DNA from: Paraburkholderia sp041321145
GTDB lineage: Bacteria > Pseudomonadota > Gammaproteobacteria > Burkholderiales > Burkholderiaceae
NCBI RefSeq assembly: GCF_041321145.1
Contig: NZ_JBGGWA010000005.1
Coordinates: forward strand, 491,256-555,255
Length of the DNA: 64,000 nucleotides
Direction of reading: 5' to 3'
Both the position numbers and the translations under genes were made by a program. How positions within the stretch are numbered: the stretch's first letter is position 1; each line of letters opens with the position of its first letter. The notes below the pieces were generated by a model that searched no databases, was not told where the DNA came from, and worked only from the letters and a program-made list of their open reading frames with translations. Below are positions 8,291 through 17,203 of this stretch, one piece after another.

Positions 8291-9481
8291 ATGAAACGAA
8301 TCGCACTGTCTACCCTCTCGCTGGCGCTTCTCGGCGTCACCGGCGTGGCACATGCTCAAAGCAGCGTTACCCTGTACGGTTTGATCGACGAATCGATCCA
8401 GTACGTTCATAACACGACGAATTCAGCCGGCGGTCCGAACAAGAACCTGGTTGCGATGTACGGCGGCAACCTGCAAGGCGATCGCTTCGGCTTGAAGGGC
8501 ACGGAAGACCTCGGCGGTGGCCTGAAGGCAATCTTCCAGATTGAAAATGGTTTTGACGTGAACACCGGCAAGCTGGGTCAGGGCGGCCGGATGTTCGGTC
8601 GTCAAGCCTACGTCGGCCTGACGGGCGATCAATGGGGTACGTTCACGCTGGGTCGTCAATACGATCCGCTGGTCGACCTGGTTCAGCCGCTGACGGCTGA
8701 CAACTACTTCGGTTCCACCTTCACCACGCCGGGCGACGTCGACAACAACGATAACTCCTCGCGCACGAACAGCGCTGTCAAGTACACCTCGCCGGTGTGG
8801 GGCGGCTTCCAGTTCGAAGGCATGTACGCATTCGGCGGCGTGGCCGGCTCGACGGGTTCGGGTCAAACGTGGGCGGGCGCGGCAACGTACGCAACGGGTC
8901 CGTTCAGCGTGGCTGCGGGTTACTACCGTGCCAACAACGGCAACACGCTGGCTAGCCGCACGGCAGGCACGCCGCCGGCAGCAGGCTGGAACGGCAGCAC
9001 GTCGGACGGCACGTTCGACGGCCAGGTCAACACGGCCTACGCTGCAGCGAAGTCGATCGGTATCGCGTCGGTCGCGGGGCAATACGTGGCAGGCCCGTTC
9101 ACGGTCAACCTCCGCTACAGCAACGCGCAATACAAGCCGGATGCGAATTCGGGCTTCGGTTCGACCGAGAAGTTCAACGTCGGCGGTGTGTACCTTGGCT
9201 ACCAGGCAACGCCGGCTATGCTGGTGGGCGTGGGCTACATCTACACGAAGGCTACGGGCGACTCGAGCGCAACGTACAACCAGGTCTCGCTGGGCGGCGA
9301 CTACAACCTGTCGAAGCGCACGGACATCTACCTGGTCGGCGCATGGCAACACGCAAGCGGCGAACAACGTACCTCGGGCGGCAAACTGGTTTCGGCTGGC
9401 GCATCGATCGGTTCGTACGGCTACAACTCGGCTTCCAGCTCGCAAGAAATGGTCAGCCTGGGCATCCGCCACAAGTTCTAA
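8291..9481 (+). CDS. Gram-negative general porin (OmpC-like family of beta-proteobacteria)
   Basis: The start at 8291 (MKRIALS) follows GGAGAAATGG; the ATG at 8279 gives an atypical start. A classical signal peptide ends at VAHAQS (about residue 19), then SVTLYGLIDESI, the signature first strand of burkholderial trimeric porins. Other family signatures are NLQGDRFGLKGTEDLGGGLKA, FGRQAYVGL, and the final IRHKF with C-terminal Phe for outer-membrane assembly. Mature length of about 377 residues is normal. It forms a passive diffusion channel in the outer membrane. Codon use is strongly biased (CTG, AAC, GGC), suggesting high expression. A perfect terminator follows. Confidence 0.95.
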   Translation: MKRIALSTLSLALLGVTGVAHAQSSVTLYGLIDESIQYVHNTTNSAGGPNKNLVAMYGGNLQGDRFGLKGTEDLGGGLKAIFQIENGFDVNTGKLGQGGRMFGRQAYVGLTGDQWGTFTLGRQYDPLVDLVQPLTADNYFGSTFTTPGDVDNNDNSSRTNSAVKYTSPVWGGFQFEGMYAFGGVAGSTGSGQTWAGAATYATGPFSVAAGYYRANNGNTLASRTAGTPPAAGWNGSTSDGTFDGQVNTAYAAAKSIGIASVAGQYVAGPFTVNLRYSNAQYKPDANSGFGSTEKFNVGGVYLGYQATPAMLVGVGYIYTKATGDSSATYNQVSLGGDYNLSKRTDIYLVGAWQHASGEQRTSGGKLVSAGASIGSYGYNSASSSQEMVSLGIRHKF

Positions 9482-9520
9482 TCGAACTTGACGGACTGCT
9501 GAAGCAACACGCAGTTGAAG

Positions 9521-9558
9521 ACCAGCCACGGGCGAACAGCCTGTGGCTGGTTTTTTTT
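9521..9558 (+). terminator. Rho-independent terminator of the porin gene
   Basis: ACCAGCCAC and GTGGCTGGT form a 9-bp stem with a GGGCGAACAGCCT loop, followed directly by eight T residues. It begins 40 bp after the porin stop. Confidence 0.93.
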
Positions 9559-9647
9559 CGTCCCTCGATTCTTTCGATTCCTTCGATCCCGCCCGTGAAT
9601 CGCAGCCGTGGTCCGCTGAATGCCGGCCACGCGCCGCTCGATAGCCC

Positions 9648-10541
9648 TCAGCGCAGCGCAGCGCCGCTCGCCAGTTGACGCGCTTCGGCGAGATTCGCCC
9701 GAGCCTGCGTCACGATTTCCGCGCTCACGCCCGGCACCTGTTCGAGCCGCTCCCAATACTGGATCGCGCGCGGGTAGTCGTGCGCTTCGAATGCCGCCGA
9801 CCCCGCCAGCGCCAACGCCTTCGGGTTCGCGGGATCGAGCGTCAACGCGGCCTCCACGCTCTGCAACGGCGCGCCCGTCAGGTCGCCGCCGTTGGCGCTC
9901 GCCTGGGCGTCGGCGTAATCGGCGAGCAACTGCGGATCGCCGGGCGTCAACGCAAGCGCGCGCCGGTAAGCGGCAGCGGCATCGTCGGCGCGTTCGAGCA
10001 CGGCATAGGAGCGCGCCAGCATGGTCCAGCCGGCGGCATCGTCGGGCTGCCGCCGCAATCTGGCCGCGAGGCGTCCAACCATCACGTCGAGCGAGCCCTG
10101 GGTGGCGGCGTGGCTGTCTTCCGGTCCGGCGGCGCTGTCCGCCTGCACCGCCGCCGCGAGCGGATCACCAAGGCGCATGTACAGTACCAGCGCCGCGCTC
10201 GGGAGCAACGCCAGCAGCAGCGCCGCGGTGCCCGCGCGTTGTGCGATGCTGCCCGCACGCACGGTCGCCGGGGCGGGCTCCGCGCCGGTCTCGTCGACGA
10301 AACGCCGCTCGAGTTCACGCCGCGCGTTGCCATGCTGCGCGCTCGACAGGTCGCCGGCCGCGACCTGCCGCGCCAACTCGGCCATTTCGGTCCGGAACAT
10401 CACCGTGGCTAGGGCAGCGCCGCCGCCGTCGGCACGGCTTAGCGCCATGTCGCCGCGGGAGCCTCGTCGCAACAGCGGCACGATCACGGACAACAGGGCC
10501 GCGACCAGCATCGACGCGACGATCAGCCAGAATTGAATCAT
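9648..10541 (-). CDS. ccmI: Cytochrome c maturation protein CcmI (CycH)
   Basis: The 297-residue protein is the last gene of the ccm operon. It has an N-terminal membrane helix (MIQFWLIVASMLVAALLS), a cytoplasmic heptad-like loop (residues 35-95), a second helix at about 98-115, and a periplasmic TPR region (AAAYRRALALTPGDPQLLADYADAQ and following repeats). CcmI holds apocytochrome c for the CcmF/H haem ligation complex. Its start overlaps the ccmH stop by 4 bp, which couples translation. Length is at the short end for CcmI (around 300-420). Confidence 0.9.
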   Translation of the reverse strand: MIQFWLIVASMLVAALLSVIVPLLRRGSRGDMALSRADGGGAALATVMFRTEMAELARQVAAGDLSSAQHGNARRELERRFVDETGAEPAPATVRAGSIAQRAGTAALLLALLPSAALVLYMRLGDPLAAAVQADSAAGPEDSHAATQGSLDVMVGRLAARLRRQPDDAAGWTMLARSYAVLERADDAAAAYRRALALTPGDPQLLADYADAQASANGGDLTGAPLQSVEAALTLDPANPKALALAGSAAFEAHDYPRAIQYWERLEQVPGVSAEIVTQARANLAEARQLASGAALR

Positions 10542-11017
10542 CTCGGTAAGCCCTCGTCAGCCGTTGCCATTAACGCGTCGACGCGGCGGCGCTCGGCGTC
10601 GTCGAGCGGTCGGGCGGCGATGCCGCGCCGGCGCCCGATCACGCGCCACCCCACCCACGCACCCGCCGCCAGCGCGGCGAACGGGCCGAACCACAGCACC
10701 CACGTCAGCGGTTTGAGCGGGGGCCGGTACAGCACGAAATCGCCGTAGCGGCGCGCCATGTAAGCCTGAATCTGCGCGTCGGTGGCGCCCCCTCGAACCT
10801 GCTCGCGGATGCGCTCGCGCAGATCGGCGGCCAGATCGGCATTCGAATCGGCGAGGGTCTGGTTCTGGCACACGAGGCACCGAAAGCTCTCGGCGAGATT
10901 GCGCACGCGCGCATCTTCGCCGGCGACGCCCGGGCCGTCCGCCGCCGCGCCGAGCGAGATCGCCAGCAGCACGAGCGCGCCGCCGCGCCGTGCCCGGCTT
11001 CGCGCGCCGCTAACCAT
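10538..11017 (-). CDS. ccmH: Cytochrome c maturation thiol oxidoreductase CcmH (CycL)
   Basis: The 159-residue protein has a signal peptide, the conserved FRCLVCQNQTLADSNADLA segment with its CxxC redox motif (around residue 50), and a C-terminal transmembrane helix after RPPLKPLTWVLW. CcmH reduces the CXXCH cysteines of apocytochrome c, working with CcmG and CcmF at the periplasmic face. It overlaps ccmG by 8 bp upstream and ccmI by 4 bp downstream. This is the short form, with the TPR part encoded separately as CcmI. Confidence 0.95.
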   Translation of the reverse strand: MVSGARSRARRGGALVLLAISLGAAADGPGVAGEDARVRNLAESFRCLVCQNQTLADSNADLAADLRERIREQVRGGATDAQIQAYMARRYGDFVLYRPPLKPLTWVLWFGPFAALAAGAWVGWRVIGRRRGIAARPLDDAERRRVDALMATADEGLPR

Positions 11018-11555
11018 TGCCGCCTCCGCCCTCTCGCTGCAGCTGTCTGAGCAAGGGTACGATCACGCCGTCGAGCGATGCCGCTGTCAGCGGTCCGGCC
11101 TGCCGATAGCGGACGATGCCCAGGCGATCGATCACGAAAGTCTCCGGCACGCCGTACACGCCGTAGTCGATCCCGGTCTGGCCGCTGCGATCGACCAGCG
11201 ACGCCGTGTACGGATCGCCCGCCTCGGCCAGCCACTGCCGCGCCGGCTGGGGGTCGTCCTTGTAATTCAGGCCGTACACCGGCGCGATCCGCCGCGCCGC
11301 GAGATCGACCAGCACCGGCTGCTCGTCGCGGCAGGGCTCGCACCACGAGGCCCACACGTTGAGTATCCACACCTGCCCGCGCAACGAGTGCGAGGACACG
11401 CGCTCGCCGGTTGCCGCGAGGCGCGGCAGATCGAACCCGGGCGCGGGGCGCCCGATCAACGCCGAGGGCAACTGCCGCGGATCGTGTCTGAGGCCTGCCG
11501 CCAGCAAAGCGAGCAGCACGAGGAACGCGGCGAGCGGAACCAGCGCACGTTTCAT
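11010..11555 (-). CDS. ccmG: Thiol:disulfide interchange protein CcmG (DsbE)
   Basis: The start at 11555 overlaps the ccmF stop (ATGA type) and gives 181 residues beginning MKRALVPLAAF, a membrane anchor. The thioredoxin-like active site WASWCEPCRDEQPVL is at about residue 75, and the cis-proline loop GVYGVPETFVID is near 140, both diagnostic of DsbE/CcmG. It supplies reductant to CcmH or apocytochrome c in the periplasm. The frame is open upstream but that part lies inside ccmF and is not used. Confidence 0.95.
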   Translation of the reverse strand: MKRALVPLAAFLVLLALLAAGLRHDPRQLPSALIGRPAPGFDLPRLAATGERVSSHSLRGQVWILNVWASWCEPCRDEQPVLVDLAARRIAPVYGLNYKDDPQPARQWLAEAGDPYTASLVDRSGQTGIDYGVYGVPETFVIDRLGIVRYRQAGPLTAASLDGVIVPLLRQLQREGGGGNG

Positions 11556-13753
11556 CGGCCTGCCTCGCTGACGGAATTCGCTGCCTTGGCGGCGGCGGCC
11601 GTGCCCGGGACATCTGCGGCGGGCCGCGTGAGCGTGTTGCCGACGACGCGCTCGCGCCAACGCCCACTCGTGCGCCGCCCCGGCATCAAGCGATAGCGCC
11701 GGTCGCTCGCGGCCAGCAGGCCGCCGAACGCCATCAGCAGACAGCCGCCCCAGATCCAGCGAACGAACGGCTTGATCTGGATACGCAGCGTCCACGCGCC
11801 CGCACCGATCGGCTCGCCCATCGCCACGTACAGGTCGCGCAGCAGGCCGTGATCGATGGCCGCCTCGGTCATCGGCATCTTCTGGACGAGAAACGTGCGT
11901 TTCTCGGGATACAACGTGGCCACCGACCGGCCGTCCCGGCTCACGGCCACGCTGGCGCGCGTCGCCAGATAGTTTGGACCACTGACCTGAACCACGCCGT
12001 CGAAACGAAATCGATAAGCGCCGAGTTCGACGGTCTCGCCGCTGCGCATCGGCACGTCACGCTCCACCTGATAACCCTTGACCATCGTCACGCCGATGAT
12101 GAACACGCCGATGCCGGCATGCGCGAACCACATCCCGTAGTACGCCCGCGGCACCCGCCGCGCACGCGCGACGAGCGAGACCCGTGCTTTGCCAGGCGAA
12201 CGGCGATCTGGCCCGGCGGCCGGCATCACGGCCGCGGCGCTTGCCGACTCAACCGCAGACCCAGCCGAAGACTCAACCGCAGACCCAACCGAGGCCCCAC
12301 CCGCAGACTCGCCCGCAGACCCACCCGCCGGCACGCCGAGCCGTTCGTACACACTCACGGCCACGGTCGCGAAGCTCCACACCGCGAGAAGAATCCCCAG
12401 ACTGACGAGCGGCCGCCAGTTGCCCAGCACCCACGGCAACAGCAGCGCGGTGAGCACGCTAACCAGTGCCGCCCAGCGCAGACGCCGCGCCAGATCGGGC
12501 ACGCGCGCGGCGCGCCAGCGCGCGAGCGGCCCGATACCCATCAGAAAGATCGCCGGCGTCATCAGCGGCACGAACACGCTGTCGAAATACGGCGGCCCGA
12601 CGGAAATCTTGTCGAGACCGAGCGCGTCCAGCGCCATCGGATACAGCGTGCCAAGCAGCACCGACGCCGCCGCCACCATCAGCAGCACATTGTTCGACAG
12701 GAGCAGAGCCTCACGCGAAACCGGCTCGAAGCCCGCACCCAGACCGATCTGCGGTGCACGCCACGCGAACAGCAGCAGCGCGCCGCCCACCACCAGCGCA
12801 AGGAACGCGAGAATGAAAATGCCGCGCGTCGGATCGCTGGCAAACGCATGCACCGACGTGACCACGCCCGAGCGCACGAGAAACGTGCCGAGCAGACTCA
12901 GCGAAAACGCGCAGATCGCCAGCAGTGCGGTCCAGCTACGAAAGCTGCCGCGCTTGTCGGTCACGGCCAGCGAATGGATCAGCGCGGTGCCCGCGAGCCA
13001 CGGCATGAACGACGCGTTTTCGACCGGGTCCCAGAACCACCAGCCGCCCCAGCCGAGCTCGTAGTACGCCCAGCCGCTGCCGAGCATGATGCCGAGCGTG
13101 AGAAAGAGCCATGCTGCCGTCGTCCACGGGCGCGACCAGCGCGCCCACGCCGCATTCAGTTCGCCCGACAGCAGCGCCGCAACCGCAAACGCGAACGCCA
13201 CCGAAAAGCCGACGTAGCCCATGTAGAGCATGGGCGGGTGAATCACCATGCCCGGATCCTGCAGCAGCGGATTCAGATCGCGGCCGTCCATCGCGGGCGG
13301 CATCAGGCGGTTGAATGGATTGGAGGTGAACAGCATGAACAGCAGGAAGCCGGCGGCGATCCAGCTCATCACGGCAAGCACGCGCGCCACCATCGGCACC
13401 GCGAGTTGGCGGCTGAAAAACGTCACGGCGACCATCCACACGGTCAGCAGCAGCACCCATAGCAACAACGAGCCTTCATGGCCGCCCCAGACGGCAGCGA
13501 ACCGATAGATGGCAGGCAGCGCGGAATTTGAATTGTCGGCGACGTAGACCACCGAAAAATCGTCGTTCAGGAATGACCAGGCGAGACAGCCGAACGCCAA
13601 TCCAACGAACCCGCACTGCGCACGCGCCGCCGGCCACGCGAGCCGCATCCAGCCTGCGATGCCTCGCTGCGCGCCGATCAGCGGCAGGATGCCCGTCGTC
13701 AGCGCGAGCAGCAGTGCGAGGATCAGAGCAAAGTGGCCGATCTCGGGGATCAA
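11552..13753 (-). CDS. ccmF: Haem lyase CcmF (CcmF/NrfE family)
   Basis: The 733-residue integral membrane protein carries the WWD signature (GGWWFWDPVENASFMPW, about residue 235), the preceding ELGW, and further helices typical of CcmF, which ligates haem to apocytochrome c. Family proteins are usually 630-670 residues. The extra length comes from a cytoplasm- or periplasm-facing low-complexity insert at residues 470-515 (GGSAGESAGGASVGSAVESS and following), encoded by 24-bp and 12-bp tandem repeats. It overlaps ccmE by 4 bp and ccmG by 4 bp. Confidence 0.95.
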   Translation of the reverse strand: MIPEIGHFALILALLLALTTGILPLIGAQRGIAGWMRLAWPAARAQCGFVGLAFGCLAWSFLNDDFSVVYVADNSNSALPAIYRFAAVWGGHEGSLLLWVLLLTVWMVAVTFFSRQLAVPMVARVLAVMSWIAAGFLLFMLFTSNPFNRLMPPAMDGRDLNPLLQDPGMVIHPPMLYMGYVGFSVAFAFAVAALLSGELNAAWARWSRPWTTAAWLFLTLGIMLGSGWAYYELGWGGWWFWDPVENASFMPWLAGTALIHSLAVTDKRGSFRSWTALLAICAFSLSLLGTFLVRSGVVTSVHAFASDPTRGIFILAFLALVVGGALLLFAWRAPQIGLGAGFEPVSREALLLSNNVLLMVAAASVLLGTLYPMALDALGLDKISVGPPYFDSVFVPLMTPAIFLMGIGPLARWRAARVPDLARRLRWAALVSVLTALLLPWVLGNWRPLVSLGILLAVWSFATVAVSVYERLGVPAGGSAGESAGGASVGSAVESSAGSAVESASAAAVMPAAGPDRRSPGKARVSLVARARRVPRAYYGMWFAHAGIGVFIIGVTMVKGYQVERDVPMRSGETVELGAYRFRFDGVVQVSGPNYLATRASVAVSRDGRSVATLYPEKRTFLVQKMPMTEAAIDHGLLRDLYVAMGEPIGAGAWTLRIQIKPFVRWIWGGCLLMAFGGLLAASDRRYRLMPGRRTSGRWRERVVGNTLTRPAADVPGTAAAAKAANSVSEAGR
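12246..12329. repeat. Tandem repeat inside ccmF
   Basis: Two 24-bp units beginning GACTCAACCGCAGACCCA (12246-12269 and 12270-12293) differ at two positions and are followed by degenerate 12-bp units CCCGCAGACCCA. All units keep the reading frame and encode the Ser/Ala/Gly/Glu-rich insert. Confidence 0.8.
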
Positions 13754-14295
13754 GGTTGGGCTCCTTCTTTACGGCGATCGGCGCCGCGATCCTCGCCGCC
13801 GGTCATTCGAGTTGTCACGCGCAACGCCACCGGCGTGACAGAGCCCGCCGATGCAGCCGGCCGCATCGTTGCGGCTTGCGCGCGGCGAACAGCGTCGGCC
13901 GCGTCGGGCGGCATGTATTTTTCGTCATGCTTCGCGAGCACTTCGTCGGCGTGGAACTGACCGTCGCTGCCGAGCCAGCCCTGCGCGACCACGCCGCTGC
14001 CTTCGCGGAACAGGTCCGGCAGGACGCCGTGATAGACCACGGCCACCTGCTTGACGGTATCGGTCACGACAAAGCGCACGGTCAGGCCGTCCGGGGCACG
14101 CGTCAGCGAACCGCGTTCGACCAGCCCGCCGAGACGGAACCGATGGACCGCCGGCATTTGTTGCGCCGCGATCTGGCTCGGACTCACGAAGAACACCACG
14201 TTGGCGCGAAACGCGTTGAGCACCAGCGCGCAGGTGAGCCCCGCGGCCGCCACCGCGCCGACGATCCAGCCGAGCCGCCAGCTTCTAGCCTTCAT
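13750..14295 (-). CDS. ccmE: Haem chaperone CcmE
   Basis: CcmE carries haem covalently on a histidine before transfer to CcmF. The 181-residue product has an N-terminal membrane anchor (WIVGAVAAAGLTCALVL), an OB-fold with VFFVSPSQI, RLGGLV and GVLPDLFREG motifs, and the haem-binding LAKHDEKYMP with its conserved His and Tyr at about residue 128. The ATG at 14295 is preferred; a GTG at 14301 is an alternative two codons upstream. It overlaps ccmD. Confidence 0.95.
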   Translation of the reverse strand: MKARSWRLGWIVGAVAAAGLTCALVLNAFRANVVFFVSPSQIAAQQMPAVHRFRLGGLVERGSLTRAPDGLTVRFVVTDTVKQVAVVYHGVLPDLFREGSGVVAQGWLGSDGQFHADEVLAKHDEKYMPPDAADAVRRAQAATMRPAASAGSVTPVALRVTTRMTGGEDRGADRRKEGAQP

Positions 14296-14461
14296 CCACA
14301 CGCCCCGGCGCGCCGGCGGCGGGCGCCGCGCGCGCGACTTCGCGGACCTGGCCGCGCACGCGCCAGGCTTCGACGGCCAGCAACGCGAAGGTCGTCGCGA
14401 GCGCCGCCGCCAGATAAGGGCTCTGCCCGAGCATCGCCACTACGCTTGCCACGCTGTTCAT
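14285..14461 (-). CDS. ccmD: Haem exporter protein CcmD
   Basis: This short gene encodes 58 residues: MNSVASVVAMLGQSPYL, a single membrane helix (about 18-30), then a basic tail (EAWRVRGQVREVAR). Size, topology and position between ccmC and ccmE identify it as CcmD, which helps release holo-CcmE from the CcmABC complex. Its start overlaps the ccmC stop (14458-14461) and its end overlaps the ccmE start, so all three are translationally coupled. Confidence 0.92.
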   Translation of the reverse strand: MNSVASVVAMLGQSPYLAAALATTFALLAVEAWRVRGQVREVARAAPAAGAPGRVDEG

Positions 14462-15201
14462 GCCGCACGCTCCTCAAGGTTCGTTTCCCACGGCGCCGCG
14501 TGACGTCGCTCGCGCATGACGGCGCGCACACGCGCCAGCGTCACGGCGATCGCGTACGACCAGAAGCCGCCCGTCATGACGACGATGCCCCACACCATCG
14601 ACGCGCTCATCGACACGCCGCTGCCGAAGCTCAGCGACGGCCCCTGATGCAACGTGTACCACCACTGCACCGAAAAATAGATCACCGGAATATTCACGAC
14701 GCCGATCAACGCCTGCACGGCGCAGGCGCGGTCGGCGCGGCGCGGATCGTCGATCGCCGCATACAGCGCGAGAAAGCCGATGTAGAGAAACAGCAGGATC
14801 AGTTCCGACGTGAGACGCGCGTCCCACACCCACCAGGCGCCCCATGTCGGCTTACCCCACAGCGAGCCGGACAGCAGCGCGATAAAAGTGAAGAGTGCGC
14901 CGGTGGGCGCCAGCGCCCGCGCCATCATCGCGGCGAGGCGCGCGTTGAGCATCAGCCCGAGTGCGCAATAAGAAGCCATCACCAGATAGATCAGCATCGA
15001 CATCCACGCGGCGGGCACGTGAACGAACATGATGCGATACACGTCGCCCTGCAACGCGTCGCTCGGCGCCACCATCAGGCCGATCGCGAGGCCGGCGAGC
15101 ATCAAGAGCACGGCGGCCGCGGCGAAAAACGGCACGAGCCGTGCCGCGAGTGGATCGAAGGTGCGCGGCGACGCGTAGCGGAACCAGTTCGGGCGGTTCA
15201 T
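14458..15201 (-). CDS. ccmC: Haem transporter CcmC
   Basis: The 247-residue protein has six membrane helices and the tryptophan-rich WWD motif WGAWWVWDARLTSELILL at about residue 133, with the flanking periplasmic histidines in MFVHVPAAW and LHQGPS. CcmC delivers haem to CcmE. The start at 15201 (MNRPNWFRY) follows the ccmB stop by a few bases. Length is normal. Confidence 0.96.
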   Translation of the reverse strand: MNRPNWFRYASPRTFDPLAARLVPFFAAAAVLLMLAGLAIGLMVAPSDALQGDVYRIMFVHVPAAWMSMLIYLVMASYCALGLMLNARLAAMMARALAPTGALFTFIALLSGSLWGKPTWGAWWVWDARLTSELILLFLYIGFLALYAAIDDPRRADRACAVQALIGVVNIPVIYFSVQWWYTLHQGPSLSFGSGVSMSASMVWGIVVMTGGFWSYAIAVTLARVRAVMRERRHAAPWETNLEERAA

Positions 15202-15206
15202 CTTCG

Positions 15207-15875
15207 TTACTCCATCGTGATGCGCAGGGCGGCGGCGCTGGCCCACGGGCACAGCGGGACGCCGGCGCACAGTGCTGCGCCGAGCAGCGAAAAGTTGGCC
15301 GCGGACCACGCCGCGCTGCCGGCCGGATCGGCCGCGCCGACGCCGAAAATCAGCACCGGCACATACAGCGGCAGAATCAGCAGGCCGAGCAGCGCGCCGC
15401 CGCCTCGCATGCCGAGCGTGAGTGCGGCGCCCATCGAGCCGATCAGGCTCAGAAGCGGCGTGCCGAGCAGCAGCGATGCCATCAACGGCACGGTGTCGCG
15501 CAACCCGAGGTCGTATTGCAGCGCGACCACCGGCGCGAGCAGCACCAGCGCGAAGCCGCTCGTCAGCCAGTGCGCGGCGATCTTGCCGAATACGATGGCC
15601 GGCAGCGGTTGCGGCGACAGCATCATCTGTTCGAGCGCGCCGCTCGCGAAATCCTGGCCGAACAGCTGTCCGGCGGAGAGCATCGCGGCGAACAATGCCG
15701 TCACCCAGAGCACGCCGGGGGCGATCACATGCAGCAGCGCCGGATCGGTGCCGACCGCGAGCGGAAACAGGCTCGAAGCGATCACGAAGAACAGCAACCC
15801 ACCGAGCGCGACGCTGCGCCTGCGCCAGCTGAGCGCGAGTTCGCGGCGCACGATGCCGAGCATCAGCGCGGTCAT
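15207..15875 (-). CDS. ccmB: Haem exporter permease CcmB
   Basis: The 222-residue membrane protein begins MTALMLGIVRREL and contains the family-specific FGQDFASGALEQMMLSP segment (about residue 75) and six predicted helices. It forms the CcmAB ABC complex with the ATPase encoded just upstream, whose stop it overlaps by 4 bp. The complex uses ATP to release holo-CcmE. Confidence 0.95.
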   Translation of the reverse strand: MTALMLGIVRRELALSWRRRSVALGGLLFFVIASSLFPLAVGTDPALLHVIAPGVLWVTALFAAMLSAGQLFGQDFASGALEQMMLSPQPLPAIVFGKIAAHWLTSGFALVLLAPVVALQYDLGLRDTVPLMASLLLGTPLLSLIGSMGAALTLGMRGGGALLGLLILPLYVPVLIFGVGAADPAGSAAWSAANFSLLGAALCAGVPLCPWASAAALRITME

Positions 15876-16510
15876 GACGCGCCCCCTTCGAGTTGCAGAT
15901 GATGAGTGCACGTGACGGCGGTCGGTAACGGCAGGTGGGTGGTCGCCACCACGATGCCGCCGTCCTGCATATGGTCGTCGAGCGCGTCGCACAGCCACGC
16001 CTGGGCGGCGTCGTCGAGCGCTTCGGCCGGTTCGTCGAGCAGCCACAAGGGCTTGCGCTCGAGCATCACGCGGGCCAGCGCCACCCGGCGCCGCTGCCCT
16101 TGCGACAAGCTGCCGACGCGCACCTGCCGTAGCGGCCACAGCCCGGCGATCTCCAGCACGTCGCGCTCGTGCAGGCGGGCATCGCCCAAACCGCCCGGAT
16201 TCACGCCGAGCAGCGCGGCGAAACGCAGATTTTCCAGCACGGACAAATCGTCGCTGAGCCCGTTGCTATGACCGACGTAGGCGCGCTCACGGCGAAACCG
16301 CTCCGGCTGCGCCTGCACGTTCATGCCGCGCCATCGCACGCTGCCGGCGGCCGGCGGCAGCAGGCCCGCCAGCGCCCGCAGCAGCGTGGTCTTGCCGCAG
16401 CCATTCGAGCCGTGGATTTGCAACGCCGAACCGGGCTCGATTTCGAAACCGACGCCGTCGACGATCATGCGCTCGCCGCGTCCCAACCCCAACTGTTCAG
16501 CACATAGCAT
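15872..16510 (-). CDS. ccmA: Haem exporter ATPase CcmA
   Basis: The 212-residue ABC ATPase has Walker A GSNGCGKTT (about 37), the signature LSQGQRRRVALARV (about 128), and Walker B LWLLDEP (about 150). It is the first ccm gene and starts 70 bp after napC, with no clear terminator between them, so the ccm genes are probably co-transcribed with nap. I chose the start MLCAEQLGL at 16510; the longer frame upstream lies in the gap and is unlikely. Confidence 0.94.
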   Translation of the reverse strand: MLCAEQLGLGRGERMIVDGVGFEIEPGSALQIHGSNGCGKTTLLRALAGLLPPAAGSVRWRGMNVQAQPERFRRERAYVGHSNGLSDDLSVLENLRFAALLGVNPGGLGDARLHERDVLEIAGLWPLRQVRVGSLSQGQRRRVALARVMLERKPLWLLDEPAEALDDAAQAWLCDALDDHMQDGGIVVATTHLPLPTAVTCTHHLQLEGGAS

Positions 16511-16577
16511 CGCAAACCGCCCATGGATTGGCTGACATCGCTTACATCTCCGCTCGCCTATGCATTCACTGCACTGC

Positions 16578-17195
16578 TCAGTGCTTGCCAGCGTCGCGCT
16601 TCGCGGCCGCATCGGCCTGCGCCTGCGTCATATTCGGCAACTGGTGCGCAATGCCCTTGTGACAGTCGATACAGGTTTTCTCGCCGGTCCCGAGGAAGCG
16701 CTGGTGCGCCTCCTGCGCACGCGGACTCTGCCGCGTGAAGTCCATGTACTCGAACGAGTGGCAATTGCGGCACTCCAGCGAATCGTTCGCCTTGAAGCGC
16801 GCCCATTCGTGTTCTGCCAACTCAAGCCGCTTGTCCTGGAACTTCTCGCGCGTGTTCACCACGCCGAACACCTTGGCCCAAACTTCTTTCGACGCCTGCA
16901 TCTTGCGGGCGATCTTGTCGGTCCAGTTGTGCGGCACGTGACAGTCGGAACACTTGGCATGCACGCCGCTGCGATTGCTGAAGTGAATCGTGGTCTTCAG
17001 CTCGGCAAAGGTGTTGTCGCGCATCTCGTGGCAGCCGGTGCAGAACGCTTCGGTGTTGGTCAATTCCATCGCCGTGTTGAACGCGCCCCAGAACACCACG
17101 CCCGCGATAAAACCGCCCAGGGTCAGAAACCCCAGGCTGAAATAGGTGCTCGGCCGATTGATGGTTCGCCAGTAGCGCCGGATCAGATCGCGCAT
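16578..17195 (-). CDS. napC: Membrane-anchored tetrahaem cytochrome c NapC
   Basis: The 205-residue protein has an N-terminal membrane helix (TYFSLGFLTLGGFIAGVVFW) and four CXXCH haem sites: CTGCH, CSDCH, CRNCH and CIDCH. It matches the NapC/NirT family, which passes electrons from quinol to the periplasmic NapAB complex. Start at 17195 (MRDLIRRYWR) lies 8 bp after the napB stop. The HNWTDKIARKM and NTREKFQDKRLELAEHEWAR segments are family-typical. Confidence 0.96.
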   Translation of the reverse strand: MRDLIRRYWRTINRPSTYFSLGFLTLGGFIAGVVFWGAFNTAMELTNTEAFCTGCHEMRDNTFAELKTTIHFSNRSGVHAKCSDCHVPHNWTDKIARKMQASKEVWAKVFGVVNTREKFQDKRLELAEHEWARFKANDSLECRNCHSFEYMDFTRQSPRAQEAHQRFLGTGEKTCIDCHKGIAHQLPNMTQAQADAAAKRDAGKH

Positions 17196-17203
17196 GTCGG
17201 CCT

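Noticed and set aside
11849..15915. Very long open frames on the plus strand opposite ccmC to ccmF
   Set aside because: They lie antisense to well-identified ccm genes, have Arg/His/Gln-rich compositions typical of high-GC shadow frames, and show no domain.
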